From: Corbicula japonica
Taxonomy: Eukaryota; Mollusca; Bivalvia; Venerida; Cyrenidae
Direction of reading: 5' to 3'
NCBI GenBank assembly: GCA_038501625.1
Contig: JAZAYU010000038.1
Span: forward strand, 2,604,001 to 2,668,000
Length of the DNA: 64,000 bases
Position numbers and translations under genes: made by a program. A model generated the notes under the pieces. That model saw only the letters and a list, made by a program, of their open reading frames with translations, was not told the DNA's origin and ran no database searches. Positions within the stretch are counted from its first letter, which is position 1. The number at the start of each line of letters is the position of its first letter. Of this stretch, positions 11,677-22,834 are shown in pieces.

Positions 11677-14600
11677 CTAGTTCTTAGGTTGGCTTTCTGG
11701 TTCGGATTGACAAATGTATCTTGCAAGACTGAAACCAATGACGATGAGTATACTCGCGACGCATATCCAATCAAGAGTTACTGCAGCAACAGCAAACTTT
11801 AGAAACCCTACATTGCATCCCTTTTCAACACAGTTAATCGTTGTATTTTGGGTGCAAAGTTGAAAGTCTACGAACGCCATCTTGCCAAAACTTGGATACA
11901 CCCACAAGGTACCTGAAAAATATAAAAAGTGTTCTGTAGTTTTTGTTTTATCATTTTCTGTCGTTGTGTGTGCGGTGTGACTGTTGAAAAGGGGATCCAC
12001 ATACATTCAGTCAGTGCTGTTATTTACCATATTTGAATGTTGTTGAGCAAGAATCATTTATGTGTGTTAGTATTGACAAGCGCTCAATAAGGGGCTAGGC
12101 GAAGTGGACAGCAATACGCATATGTACTATTGCCAAAGACAACGCTCAATCATATCGGGCCTGAAATATTTTGATACTCGTCATACAGTATTCGGTGTCT
12201 TTCAATGTTCATTTTTCTTCTATCTAAATATATGATCCAACTATTTTCGAACACATCATATTTAAAGGCACTAAAACTGCACTGTGTTTTGTTAAAGAAA
12301 ACTATTGATAGCCGAATATGTTCATTCTTTTTCATTGCGTGTTTTGTCTGCATTATCAGGATCACGTTATACATAGTCTTTAATGTATACATTTGCTTCT
12401 TTTACTAATTGATATGTTAATTAAACAGGCGAAGTCATAAACTACAAACGTTTCTTAAGTTTATATTCAATTTCTTTCCTTCTTTTTTTCTAAATAAATG
12501 TGCCATATAGAGCTAAGCTCATATATGTAAATTTGCATAAAACAAACATACCACAAATTACCCAAGCGAGGTAAAAGATACAACCCACAAGCGCACAGGG
12601 GACATCAAACTTGTCCTTGTTTCGACAATAGATTCTCGAAAGATATCCAGCAAAACAGACTGCCACCGCTCCACTTACTATCATGTAAACTGGTACAAGA
12701 TATTGAATATCACATCTGCTAATATACGTTGCGCCTGAAAAAAACCTCTATAAGTAACCCATTACGTTAAGATAGTTCTCACTTAAATTATCAATTAACT
12801 TTTCATTATCTCACTTGTTTGAGTTGATAAATCTGAAACTATACTGGGTCTACGATCTACATATTCTGAGTGTGAAATACTTAGGCAACTTCTCTTTATT
12901 TTCAACCCTTAATTTCACTTACATAAAAAATGAAACTTTGAAAACTGCATTTCTAACCTTGTAATTCACAGAAGACCGCCACCGCACAATCTGACAGATA
13001 AACAGATTAAGTATCATGAACACTGCTTAATTAAAATCATTGATTTATCCTCTTGCTTAGTCCGTATAAATATACAGCTACATATGTATTCTTGTGTGTT
13101 TAAAAATTATTTCTTACCAGCTTCAATAAAATGTTTAGCACACTGAACATATATGTACATGATTGTATTTCAATCATCTATATTGTTTATTTCTAACAGT
13201 ATAACATCCTAAAGGCCTGAATGAAGAATAGGAGTTTTTGTGTCGCCCTTTCGAAGAAAATGCGATACATATGGATGTGATGATGGCATGTTCTTTAGGT
13301 CAAGATGAAGTTATGCCCCTCTTTGTGCTCGCATTTTTATTCCGATAATGTACTAGAGGGCGACACAAGTATTCAACTATACACCCATCTAGTCATGTTT
13401 TAGGATTTCCTGAGATGAAAGATCTTCTTTTACATTAAATCTGATTCCAAATTAAAGTTTATACGTCAAACATTAAAACTATGATACTGTTAGCTTGGTG
13501 CTCTTTTTGCAAAATTGAAAAAAAGATAATAATTTGGAAGACAATTGCCTTAGGAGACAACACAATAAAATAAAAAATAGGCGAAATAGTATTTTTATAA
13601 ATTGTAAGAAAATCAACTCACGCCAAAAATTTTGAGGAATTGCAGTTCCAGACGTCCGAATAAAATGTAAAAAGGATATACTGTAACATTGTTTTCTTAT
13701 GCGGAATACATGTATGTACGGAATGCTAAATGTTTCACGATAAATGACATACACTCCGACATTCTGGTCCTTTTCATAAACAATGACCGTAGATATTGCA
13801 TGCGCATCAATGGCTTAATTTACAATGAATGAAAGAACATTAGGAATTAAGTATGGTGAAATAATACTTAAACAATGGTTAATGCGTGCGCTGAATACAG
13901 TTTAAGCTATATATACTTACCCGTAGCAATTTTTGGTATTCCAAGGAACAACATCGGCGCTAGTAGTCAAAACGCCACTTTATAGAAGAACTTCACTAAC
14001 ATATATAACAACACGCCTTTTAAATACTGGCATGTAGTTATCGGAATGCATTGATTTACTTTAGTCAATTAGTCTTTAACATCTTATAAATATGAACAAG
14101 AGGTTTAGAAATATGCTTACATGTATATGTTTAACCCGTTTACAGCTGATCGAATTGTTTACCTCTATGGCCGCACAATAATGGCACAATTTTAAGAGTT
14201 TATGAAGGTTTCCTGTCCAAACAAGATAAGTTCGAAAATGTTGTCTTTGGTCTTAGTAAGATCATACCCACCAGTCTCGCCTGTAAGTGTAGACATGTAT
14301 TTGTGTGTTCATGCATCCAACATTGTCTATTAGTGAATGAGTTGTTGTTCATAAGTAAAAGAAAACGTGTACTTTTGTGTTCATGAAAACTGAACATGTC
14401 TTCTTTGCTAAGCAATTCCTTGATATACAAATGTATAATGTATCTATACATATATTGTGTGCGTGGATGAGATTACATGTACCCATGCAAAATTGTCGAG
14501 TACATATATGTTTGCTGGAAACAGTTCACCAAGCCGCAATTAAAAGCCCTCGTGGCATATACTTTACCACTGACCAGCAATATCATCTTAAAGTAAAACG

Positions 14601-15205
14601 CCAAAAACAATACAAATAAATAATTACAGTCAGCTCGGTTAGGGTTCGTATTATTCTTACCCCTCGTGTTGTGAATTGCTATCGCGTTTTATAATATTAC
14701 ACAAATGCAGAGGATCAACATGACACAGCAAACGAAGTAAATAAACAGTCTGCATACTCGATTATTTACTGAGTATAAAAAGATGATTTATCGTAAGGTT
14801 TACCCACGTGATCTCCCAATAAGGTTATAAAGTTCTCTTGAAATGCACACTTACCAGCAAAGAGTCCATTCTTGGTTACCTTTGGCTGTTATTTAAACGT
14901 AAATAATGTTCCTTTTCCTTTACCCAGTTAATCATACTCGAGATCAAACATCTTAAAATGGACAAACATTCAGCACGCTAAGTTTAATAAAGTATTAATA
15001 ATGACAGTTTATACTGCAGATTGTGCATGTTAAGTTTATCACCGCAACACATCTTTCGCTAAATCATAAATGAAGTATTGTACAAATTGTCTACACAACA
15101 TGTTGATATGATAGTTGTACATATTCTAACGTAAATCGATGCCAAGAATGTTTTATGTTGAAGTTAAACAAAAACATTATACATACTGCCGGGACAGCAA
15201 TCCAT
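11677..15205 (-). CDS. TMEM272-like four-helix membrane protein
   Basis: Four - strand exons join in frame: 15205-15187 (MDCCPG, tentative), 13959-13921 (MLFLGIPKIAT), 12734-12552 and 11912-11677. All junctions are phase 1; the sum is 477 nt, 158 residues. Exon 12734-12552 carries YLVPVYMIVSGAVAV after CDI, and 11912-11677 continues LAWVICG into TLWVYPSFG, with cysteines in LCTQNT and EKGCNVGF and a last helix ICVASILIVIGFSL. The arrangement (short helix ending GATYI, C-D-I-Q, P-x-Y-M-I-V-S-G, then a W-V helix) is that of the invertebrate TMEM272-like family, of unknown function. The last two exons are firm, the 13959 exon good, and the 15205 exon rests on one ATG and a GTATGT donor. Introns hold a 131-bp foldback (13238-13368). 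Confidence 0.68.
13238..13368. repeat. Short foldback element in TMEM272-like intron
   Basis: Starts tgtgtcgccct and ends with the inverted agggcgacaca. Inner parts also pair loosely (aaatgcgat with ctcgcattt). No coding capacity; MITE-like. Confidence 0.5.
13960..15186. other. Putative intron of the TMEM272-like gene
   Basis: No repeat recognised with confidence. A second possible short 5' exon lies near 14868-14885 on the - strand (ATG, five codons, GTAAGT donor), but its phase 0 does not fit the next exon. Confidence 0.4.
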
Positions 15206-15639
15206 GATATCCGTAATGGAGCTAAAAATATATATTTGACATACATTGTAGCATGAAAAAATCAGGCTTAAGGACTTTTCAAAAGTGTAGTAGATCTTGC
15301 TCAAATTGCATATTTACATGGTCGGAAGAGGATCTAACGTGTTTACTGTATGCAGAAGACACTTTTTGCTAACAGTTTAAATAATAGACAATATATAATA
15401 GAAATATCACTAAAGTCTTTGTAGTGAAAATATAAGTATGAGCACAAGTCTTGTCCTGTATGGTTTCCATAATACCCATTAAATCCGTAATGTAACGACC
15501 TTGAAATTCCGCCAATATTTAAACCGGTTTTTGAATTTTGATTGTCGTCTGAATGCATATAAATTGCTCTATCCATCAATACCACATTTATAAATATGCG
15601 ATAAAAACAACAAAGCTATTGTGTTTATTTTAGAGCGGA

Positions 15640-15950
15640 CAAAAAAGTGAAATATGCGTATCAGGATTGGCCACATCCAGCAGACACAGCTTCCTCACAC
15701 AGTATAAAACTTAGAGAGGACAACAGTGCCCAAGGTTATAAAATTGAGCATGGAAACCAGTCTCAAATCTCAAGCATCTGATTGGCTGAAATGGCGACCA
15801 GTCGCCATTTCAGCCAATCAGATGCTTGAGATTTGAGACTGGTTTCCAATCTCAGCTTTATAACCTTCAGCACAGAGCATGGTTTTACAATAATCAGTTT
15901 TAAAAAGACGCCACAAACAATTAACGAAATTGTGACCCGCCTTTTGTCCA
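15640..15950 (+). repeat. R1 copy interrupted by a long palindrome
   Basis: 15640-15740 has the R1 head (gtgaaatatgcgtatcagga, ccacatccagcagacacagc). 15890-15930 has the R1 body (gccacaaacaattaacgaaa). The palindrome at 15731-15865 lies between them, so it was probably inserted into R1. Confidence 0.6.
15731..15866. repeat. Long palindrome with 47-bp perfect arms
   Basis: Arms 15752-15798 and 15801-15847 are exact reverse complements (arm begins ggaaaccagtctcaaatctc) with a 2-base ca spacer. Pairing continues imperfectly outward (aaggttataaa against its inverse) to about 67 bp per arm. The right arm resembles 37785-37850 (ccaatcaaacgctagattta). Would extrude as a near-perfect hairpin. Confidence 0.93.
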
Positions 15951-16429
15951 TTAGCATGAAGATGTCAGCTTTTATGACGAGGGGGGTAGTGAGGATGATG
16001 ATATTTTAGACCTAGAAGTAAATGATGCGCTCGTTTATACATGTAGGCAACACAGTATAAAATGCATTAGTCTAGCACATGTATCTTTATAAACATGTAA
16101 AGTTCTGTACGAGTTAATGATTAATTTTGAACTTGTGACTTGAATTTTTTATCTGTGTTACCGACTCATTATTTCAAAACGAAAATAAAGCGCTTTTAAT
16201 AACGATAGATTGTGTTTTGGTGTGGTTTCGGTTGCTATATTATCTATATACAATTAGAATGTAAATTATAGATCTCTCTTAGAAGCTATTATAATTTATA
16301 GATCTTAACCGAATAAAAACAATATTTAAAATGACAGACAACTGACTGCTCACAATCATTTATAATACTGGCACCCACAGAAAACAAATTCACAACATCA
16401 GCCAAGAACACATGTGACCGCCTTCAGTG
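15951..16429. other. Intergenic, no gene seen
   Basis: AT-rich, without domain-bearing frames or a repeat recognised elsewhere in the window. Confidence 0.5.
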
Positions 16430-16680
16430 CGTTTAATCGCAATACACCTTGACCTCATTTAGGTAGTATTGTTCTGAATATTGACCTTTTGCTCGTTCGT
16501 ATGAGAAACTGTTAGGGCAAGTGTGAGGTTGGTGAGGTCTAAATCTTTTGCCACAGTCCGTTCCAATGCGCTAACCCCTCGGAATGTTTTTTTTTTTTTT
16601 AAATTGTTTGTGGCCTTCATTTTAAGAGGCTGTTTTTTTTCTGAATGTGGCGATTCCTGCATATTTCACCTTTTTTTAAA
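16430..16680 (-). repeat. R1 dispersed repeat copy
   Basis: Reverse copy: gcaagtgtgaggttggtgag in the middle and gaatgtggcgattcctgcat followed by atttcacctttttt at its right (5') end, both matching the copy at 10768-11290. Confidence 0.65.
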
Positions 16681-18787
16681 AAAATTGATCATTGTATAAC
16701 CATAGATAACAGTCACAATGTCGTTTAAATACTCTTACAGAATATGAAAAATATTGGGAGGAAAATAGTGTATACTTAGAAAAGTCGTTTAGTGTATAAT
16801 GCGTAAATACTACGACGCGCATCAAAATTGTCGAAAATAAGTTCAAACACGCTACAATATCGTTTTAAACTTCTATTTGCTTTACATTCAAATTCATGCA
16901 ACGAGAACGAATTATTGAAATTGTGTACATGGCGTGAATAATTTTGTCACACTATTAAACGACACGTTCCTAAATGTCGGTTTCTTAAGCCCATCTGACG
17001 TGCAGTTCGGGCCATTTGACATAAAATGGTAATTAATGCAGAGACAGCTTATAACTAACTGAAAGTTGTCTAAAATCGTCAGTTACTGTATTGGAAAAAT
17101 GAGGTATACGCCAAAGAACTTAATAATCACAACCCCCTGTGCTAATTTGCAAATTTTTGCGCTAGATTTATAATAAACGTTTAATACTAAGAATTTTGAC
17201 ACAGTGACTGTAACTTGCCCTTATCACGATGTTAACATTTTAAAATTGACATTTTTATTTAGAAAGAATTTTATCAAAAGATAAGACATTTATGGGTCCG
17301 AAATGTGTAAACTTTGATGCGCTTTGACCTAAATTTCATATTTCGTGGCAAATTTAAATGATAACAATAGCAGACATTCGGCCAGTTATGTCTGCTAGAT
17401 GCAGTGTCACAAATGTACATGTATTATCAGAAAACAAATCAATTAAAGTTAATTAGACTAAAATATCATATTTTAAGTTACATGGCAATCTTTGACGTTG
17501 CATAAATGAAAATTAACAGTTACATGTAATTTATTTAAAATATAAAAACAAACTTTTACACCTAGTGTATGGCGCATTTTTTGTTATGAAGATTTAACAT
17601 AGTGAACAAATCTAGATGCACTCGGCAGCTTTCTTTTCTCTTGCTGCGTAAGATACATTGTCATTTCGTTGCTTCGTTTGATAAGATTATAATAATAGTT
17701 AACAAGCAACGGATTATTTTAGGAACATTCTATAGTAATTTGAGCTCTCTTTAGGGCACACTTTACCTCTTTAAATTATTATTATATTGCAATCAATTGG
17801 GCGGAAACTCACGTAACTGAAAAAATGACCGCCAAAGCATTAAACGATCCGGGGTGTGTTATTTATTTTTCTGACTGCATGGTTCCATTTAAGGGTCAAA
17901 ATAGTTTGTACGCGGTTCAGACACTGAAAATGTCACACAGGAAGGCAATAGATGATTGCTAAAGCAACCATTACCACCAATACATACAACAAAGTCGTTT
18001 TGCTGTTTTTATCGCCTATAAGGTTTTGACTCAACACATCAAAAGCTTAACTGAAAAAAAAACGAATTTTTTATCTGCCCAAACCACATAATATGAGTTG
18101 ATAAAACATTTATTGAACAATGATACAGATATCGCTTCTCATTATTTAAAATAAATGACCCGCCGTTCATTTAGTTTATCACCCACCCTGAAACGAAAAC
18201 AAACAATATAAAGAAAATTTATATAGATAATTGATAATTATTTCTTTCCTTACAATAATGATCTTGTTTTATATATTGCATATATTATACAATTTTCAGT
18301 TAATATTTGATTTGATTGCATAATGATTATATTTTAAACTTATACTTGTTTGTCATTATAAAAAAAGTTTAAACTATAATTTAGTGTAAATTAAAACTGT
18401 TACGATGTTTAAGATAAATATATAGTGTAAATTCGGTACTTACGAAGGTTTCCTCAGAAAATTTTGCAAGGACTAAGACGATTTCCTCGCGTATAAATAC
18501 TATTTGATAAATACAGAAACCGATCTCATTTTCTTTTCAGGGGAGAATTTTCACAGTTGATTTTGTTTTATCTCATGCACGTGCACGTAAATTAAATCAT
18601 ATGTTAAAAAGTCATTTTGCTTGAAATCTTTTATCTACTTTTTTGCAAATTTTAATATGTTTTCGTATTATATATTTGTGTAAAGTTGGCAGTTTATAAA
18701 AAGCTACCCAAAGGTTTGTGTGAGACAAACCTACAAACAGTTCTTACCTTATTTGGAAATAGATGTTTTAATACAAGGATATAATTT
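16681..18787. other. Two-kilobase AT-rich stretch with no gene or repeat recognised
   Basis: No frame of more than 60 codons, no domain and no duplicate elsewhere in the window was seen. Confidence 0.55.
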
Positions 18788-19049
18788 GGGGCGCGTCGCG
18801 GGAAAAGGTGTCTTCGGACAGTTTACGTCAATTCTTAAAATGAAGTCATACAGTTGAACAGATGGCATTAACTATTATGCATTTCGCGGTAAAAATAGCA
18901 TTTATTGTCAAAATGGGTAAGAAAATCACCTTTTTATTTATGAAAAAATAGATAGTTGTTAGTTCATTCTAAATATAGTAACAGCTAAAATGTTACAAAA
19001 TATGACCGAAGTATGAAATATGACGGGAATATTTCCCGTGGCGTGCCCC
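18788..19049. repeat. Foldback MITE family (ggcgcgtcacggg), copy 1
   Basis: 262-bp element with inverted ends (ggggcgcgtcgcgggaaaag against cccgtggcgtgcccc). The interior has cattaactattatgcatttc and aaatatgaccgaag, shared with the copies at 20593, 30388 and 46960. Non-coding. Confidence 0.75.
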
Positions 19050-19109
19050 ATTTTATACATTCAATATGAATAAAGCCAGGGCAAGATAAAATGCGCACAA
19101 TCTAAAGAT

Positions 19110-19392
19110 ATAAAAAAGTAATATATGCATATCATATGCGAAACAGAAGAGAGGATGAGAGACAGAGCATTTGTAAGTATGTCAATTCAAATAGGACGCC
19201 ACAAACAATTAACGAAGAAGAGAGCCTTTGGGGATACCGCCTTGGAACGATCAGTAGCAAATCAAATTGCCACTGGGGATTTAAACCAGGTTCTATGATG
19301 CACCAACCTCACACTTGCCCCAACAGGTTCTTGTATCACAAAACAAGTACAAGTTGTCAAGGCTTTGTGCAAATTCATTCTATAAAGAGATA
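19110..19392 (+). repeat. R1 dispersed repeat copy
   Basis: Forward copy: ccacaaacaattaacgaaga, ccactggggatttaaaccag, and caccaacctcacacttgccc align with the reverse copy at 10768-11290. A 91-codon frame through it is not conserved between copies. Confidence 0.65.
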
Positions 19393-19994
19393 TAAACTTC
19401 CCAAAATTTGAGAAGGGTAAATTTTGTAGTGTGTAATTATTATTGTTTTGGTTAAACTTTGAACAGCTTTGGCTCGTATTACTTGTTGCTTGTTTTGTTT
19501 ATTTGATAAAACCGACGAACAGATCACCGGAGTTGAATTTTGAACAGAACATGAGCTACTATGGGGAATTACATGATCAAAATGATCTCTAAACAAATGT
19601 AAAACGATGAAAAATGAAGTATATTTTGTCCATGGTTTGTGTGAAGCTTTATTATGTAGCCCATCATATGCCTACTGGAAGGTATAATTATACTGACAAT
19701 ATTTCGCTCATGACCTCTTCCTCATACTTCAGAACACCCAAGCACTATAAAACATGGCAATGCAGAGGTAATCTGGTAAAATTCTAAACAAAACACTTCT
19801 TAGCAGTTGTAGTATAAAACATATAGTCTGTGGTCATATGATAGTACATTTATAAATTCTATTTGTGCAACTCAGAAATGAAAACTTCACAAAATTCAAA
19901 ATTTCCCTATAGCTTAGAGATTATTTTGATCATGTGATTCCTCACAGTGATGAGCTCAATATTATCTAAGCGAGACAACTTACAAACTACAAAT

Positions 19995-20070
19995 CGTCAC
20001 CTTAGTGCAATAACGGTATAAGTACCTTTGAAATATGAAGGAGATATACCGTTATTGCACTAAGGTGACG
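19995..20070. repeat. 25-bp perfect inverted repeat
   Basis: Arms 19995-20019 (starting cgtcaccttagtgcaataac) and 20046-20070 are exact reverse complements around a 26-base loop. No neighbouring gene; possibly the centre of a small foldback element, since flanks at ~19915 and ~20085 (taatctcc/agagatta) also pair weakly. Confidence 0.88.
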
Positions 20071-20592
20071 AAATGTTATTTAGAAATAATCTCCAACTGC
20101 AATTAAATGAGCTCAGATTATTAGCAAGGGCGTTCCTTTTGTGTTTATTTGTTTTGTGTGCAAACTTGAGAAAATTAACCAGTTTTGAACAGTTTGTAGG
20201 ACGAAGACATTCATGCATTTCTTTAAATTAAAACCTTTATTTAAAGATTACTTGACCAACTATATAATATTTTATGGAAGATTGATATAATTAAGACAGT
20301 CTATGAAAATATAACCCTTACCACATCCTTAAATTGCTCGGTGATTTTTGCCAACCATCCTAACTTTTATCAAATGCTGGTTAATTTTAATTTGAAAGAT
20401 GTATCATAAATAAGTTAGCTTGTTCCATTTTCGAAATATAAATAATTAAATATTCACTTTAAAGAGGTTTTAAAACAATACAATTTAATGTGGCCTAAGG
20501 GACATTTCGTCAGGCATTTTGTTTTCGCGAACCGTGATCTGTCCATTAACTGCTTTTTTGACTATTTAGGCCATGTAGTTGTTGTCATAATT

Positions 20593-21004
20593 GGGGCGCG
20601 TCACGGGAAAAGGTACCTTCGGACATTTGACTTCAATTCTTGAAATGACGCCATAAAGTTGAGCAGACCGATTGGTTATTATGCATTTCGCTGTATAATG
20701 AAAAATATATAAATAAAATGTGTAATAAAATCACATATTTGTGACGAAAAGGAATAGACTATTGTAAGTTCTTTACAATTTGGTCAAATTTTGTGACATT
20801 TTAGTTGATACTTTATTTAAAAAGAACTTACAACTATTTTTAAATTTCTTATAACCAACAAGTGCTTTTCTTACACGTTCTGACAATAAAATAATATTTT
20901 TAACGCAAAATGCATAATAATTAATGTCGTCTGCTCAACTTTATGACGTCATTTCAATGACTGACGTCAACTGTCAGAAGGTACCTTTTCCCGTGACGCG
21001 CCAC
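20593..21004. repeat. Foldback MITE family, long palindromic copy 2
   Basis: 412-bp copy whose right half repeats its left half inverted: cgggaaaaggtaccttcgg, attcttgaaatgacgccat and aagttgagcagac on the left return as gtctgctcaactttatgacg, catttcaatgactgacgtca and aaggtaccttttcccg on the right. Other copies are 235-262 bp and not symmetrical through the middle. Confidence 0.8.
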
Positions 21005-22010
21005 ATTTTACAGATTTCAGATTGTCATTTCATAGCTTTATATATCTTTGAAAAACTATTCAAATACAGTGACAACTTATATGTCAAAAAGTATAACCGA
21101 AGACACATTTGTCCTTGCAGTGGCCAAATTGAGATTAGAGCATTTAAATTTTATAGTAAAACTATCTAGACCTTATTTTAATTTCGACATCAGATATTTA
21201 GGAATTAAGAAAAACAGTTTCTGAACAAATCACCGAGAATGCACACATTTTTTGGGAATTGATATATTATTTGATTGTGATTTAAGCAAATAGATCAGAA
21301 CTTTGAGCGCAACTCAAATTTGTTTTACCAATAAAAGGTAGGCTTTCGATCCATCCCAAACGATGGTATGCATTTTGCAGTGAAACATGGAACCTTGGAA
21401 TTTTTGAGTAATACCATTGCAAAAAAAGTGTTTTATCATTCGAAAATGACAGCTTAAATAGCCCAAACCGTTTGATTTTTAATAAAACATCTTGATATTG
21501 ATATTATCTCAACCCTGAATGTTAATTGATTTGACAAACACAATAAAGGATTAAGATTAACAGTAAATTCTATATTATTTATGATCATGAATGTGATGTT
21601 TTTGAAAAAAAAAACACCCATGAAACAGAAAGAAAGCTGATAATACAGGCTTCCACGAACTTCAAAACGATAATTTCCATTTAGCATACAATTTGAAATT
21701 CAAATGAGTTTCCGATAATAGTAATGTTCGAAACTGGTGGAAATGAGGTTTCCACAGTGCACTTATTAATTTTTGTCCTGTCTTAAACAACTGATTAAAT
21801 CAAAACAAAATCTAAAAGAGTATATTGTAATATGACTTAACTCTATTATAAACACTGAATACATTAAGAGTTAAAAATAGACACAACACAACATACTCAG
21901 TGACATGAAACCGTATTACTAAATTCGATCATGACCGATGTTTAAAGTTCTTCTATGAATTTGTGATTTTAATTTTTCGAAAAAGGAATTGAATTTACTT
22001 TTGTTAAAAA
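21005..22010. other. Intergenic; shares a flank with 30330
   Basis: The first ~65 bp (acagatttcagattgtcatt, tcatagctttatatatcttt) are the reverse complement of the sequence directly left of the foldback copy at 30388. The remainder shows no gene. Confidence 0.6.
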
Positions 22011-22501
22011 TAAGCACCAGACATTTGAAGAATCGGTTTTCCATCAGAATTTGAAGCTTACTCGTATACCTAACCCATGAAGACGTTTCGAAAACGTTCA
22101 AACATCATTATTCAACTTTCTAGCCTGACTTGTTAAAACTATTCGATTCATTTAGTCTTTTAGAACTGTACAAGTACTGTTTTTCCGTTGAATTCAAGGT
22201 GTTAAATCTGAAATTAAGAGTCAGCATATGTCAGACCAGCGGGTGATTTTTACCTTACCTTGTTCTACACATGTTTAAATACTGCAAATAAGCACCAGAC
22301 ATTAGAAGGATTGGTTTTCCATCAGGATTTGAAGCTTGTTTGTATATCTAACCCATACGACATTTCGAAAACGTTCAAACATGATTATTCAACTTTCTAG
22401 TCTGACTTGTTAAAAATATTCGATTCGTTTAGTCTTTTAGAACTGTACAAGTACTGTTTTTTTCCGTTGACTTCAAGGTGTCAAATCTGAAATTAAGTCA
22501 G
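22011..22501 (+). repeat. Local ~278-bp tandem duplication, second copy split by BEL element
   Basis: The segment from aagcaccagacatttgaag at 22012 is repeated from 22290, sharing gttttccatca, cgaaaacgttcaaacat and ttagaactgtacaagtactg with about 8% differences. The second copy breaks at 22501 and resumes at 28767 (gtcagcatatgtcagaccag). Confidence 0.85.
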
Positions 22502-22678
22502 TGTTGTATAGGGTTCCGCATTGACCGAGTCGGTCAAAAAAGAGAATTGTTCGATTAGATTAGAACATATAGTATTTCGATAAATTTACACGTGGTTCGA
22601 CAAAAAAGTTTTTCGGAATAAAAAGAATAAAAGACACGAAGAATTATAGTTATTTATAGTTAATTTTACTAAGTAACA
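22502..22678 (+). repeat. BEL/Pao 5' LTR
   Basis: 177 bp, begins tgttgtatagggttccgc and ends ctaagtaaca. It has t and a at the two positions where the 3' LTR has c (gagtcgg/gagccgg; gtcaaaa/gtcacaa). Confidence 0.96.
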
Positions 22679-22683
22679 TTTTA

Positions 22684-22694
22684 TGGTAGCAGAG
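22684..22694 (+). promoter_or_regulatory. Primer-binding site, tRNA-iMet type
   Basis: tggtagcagag lies five bases after the 5' LTR. It is complementary to the 3' end of metazoan initiator tRNA-Met (known ending CTCTGCTACCA). Confidence 0.75.
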
Positions 22695-22834
22695 CGAGGT
22701 TGTGTGGTCGCAGAAAAACAGCTATTAGAATCGTTCGCCATATCGGAAGTGCTAAAGTGGACAATTTCGGATAGTATTTTTCGGATAGAACATTCTTCGT
22801 ATAGAAGTCGGGTTAAATACACCAATTAGTCGAC

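Noticed and set aside
13111..13156. Possible extra TMEM272-like exon with a GTAAGA donor
   Set aside because: Entry phase conflicts with the neighbouring exons, and the 13921 to 12734 junction already joins in phase without it.
14868..14885. Alternative first exon for the TMEM272-like gene (ATG plus five codons, GTAAGT)
   Set aside because: It ends in phase 0, which does not fit the phase-1 start of the 13959 exon; the 15205 candidate fits better.
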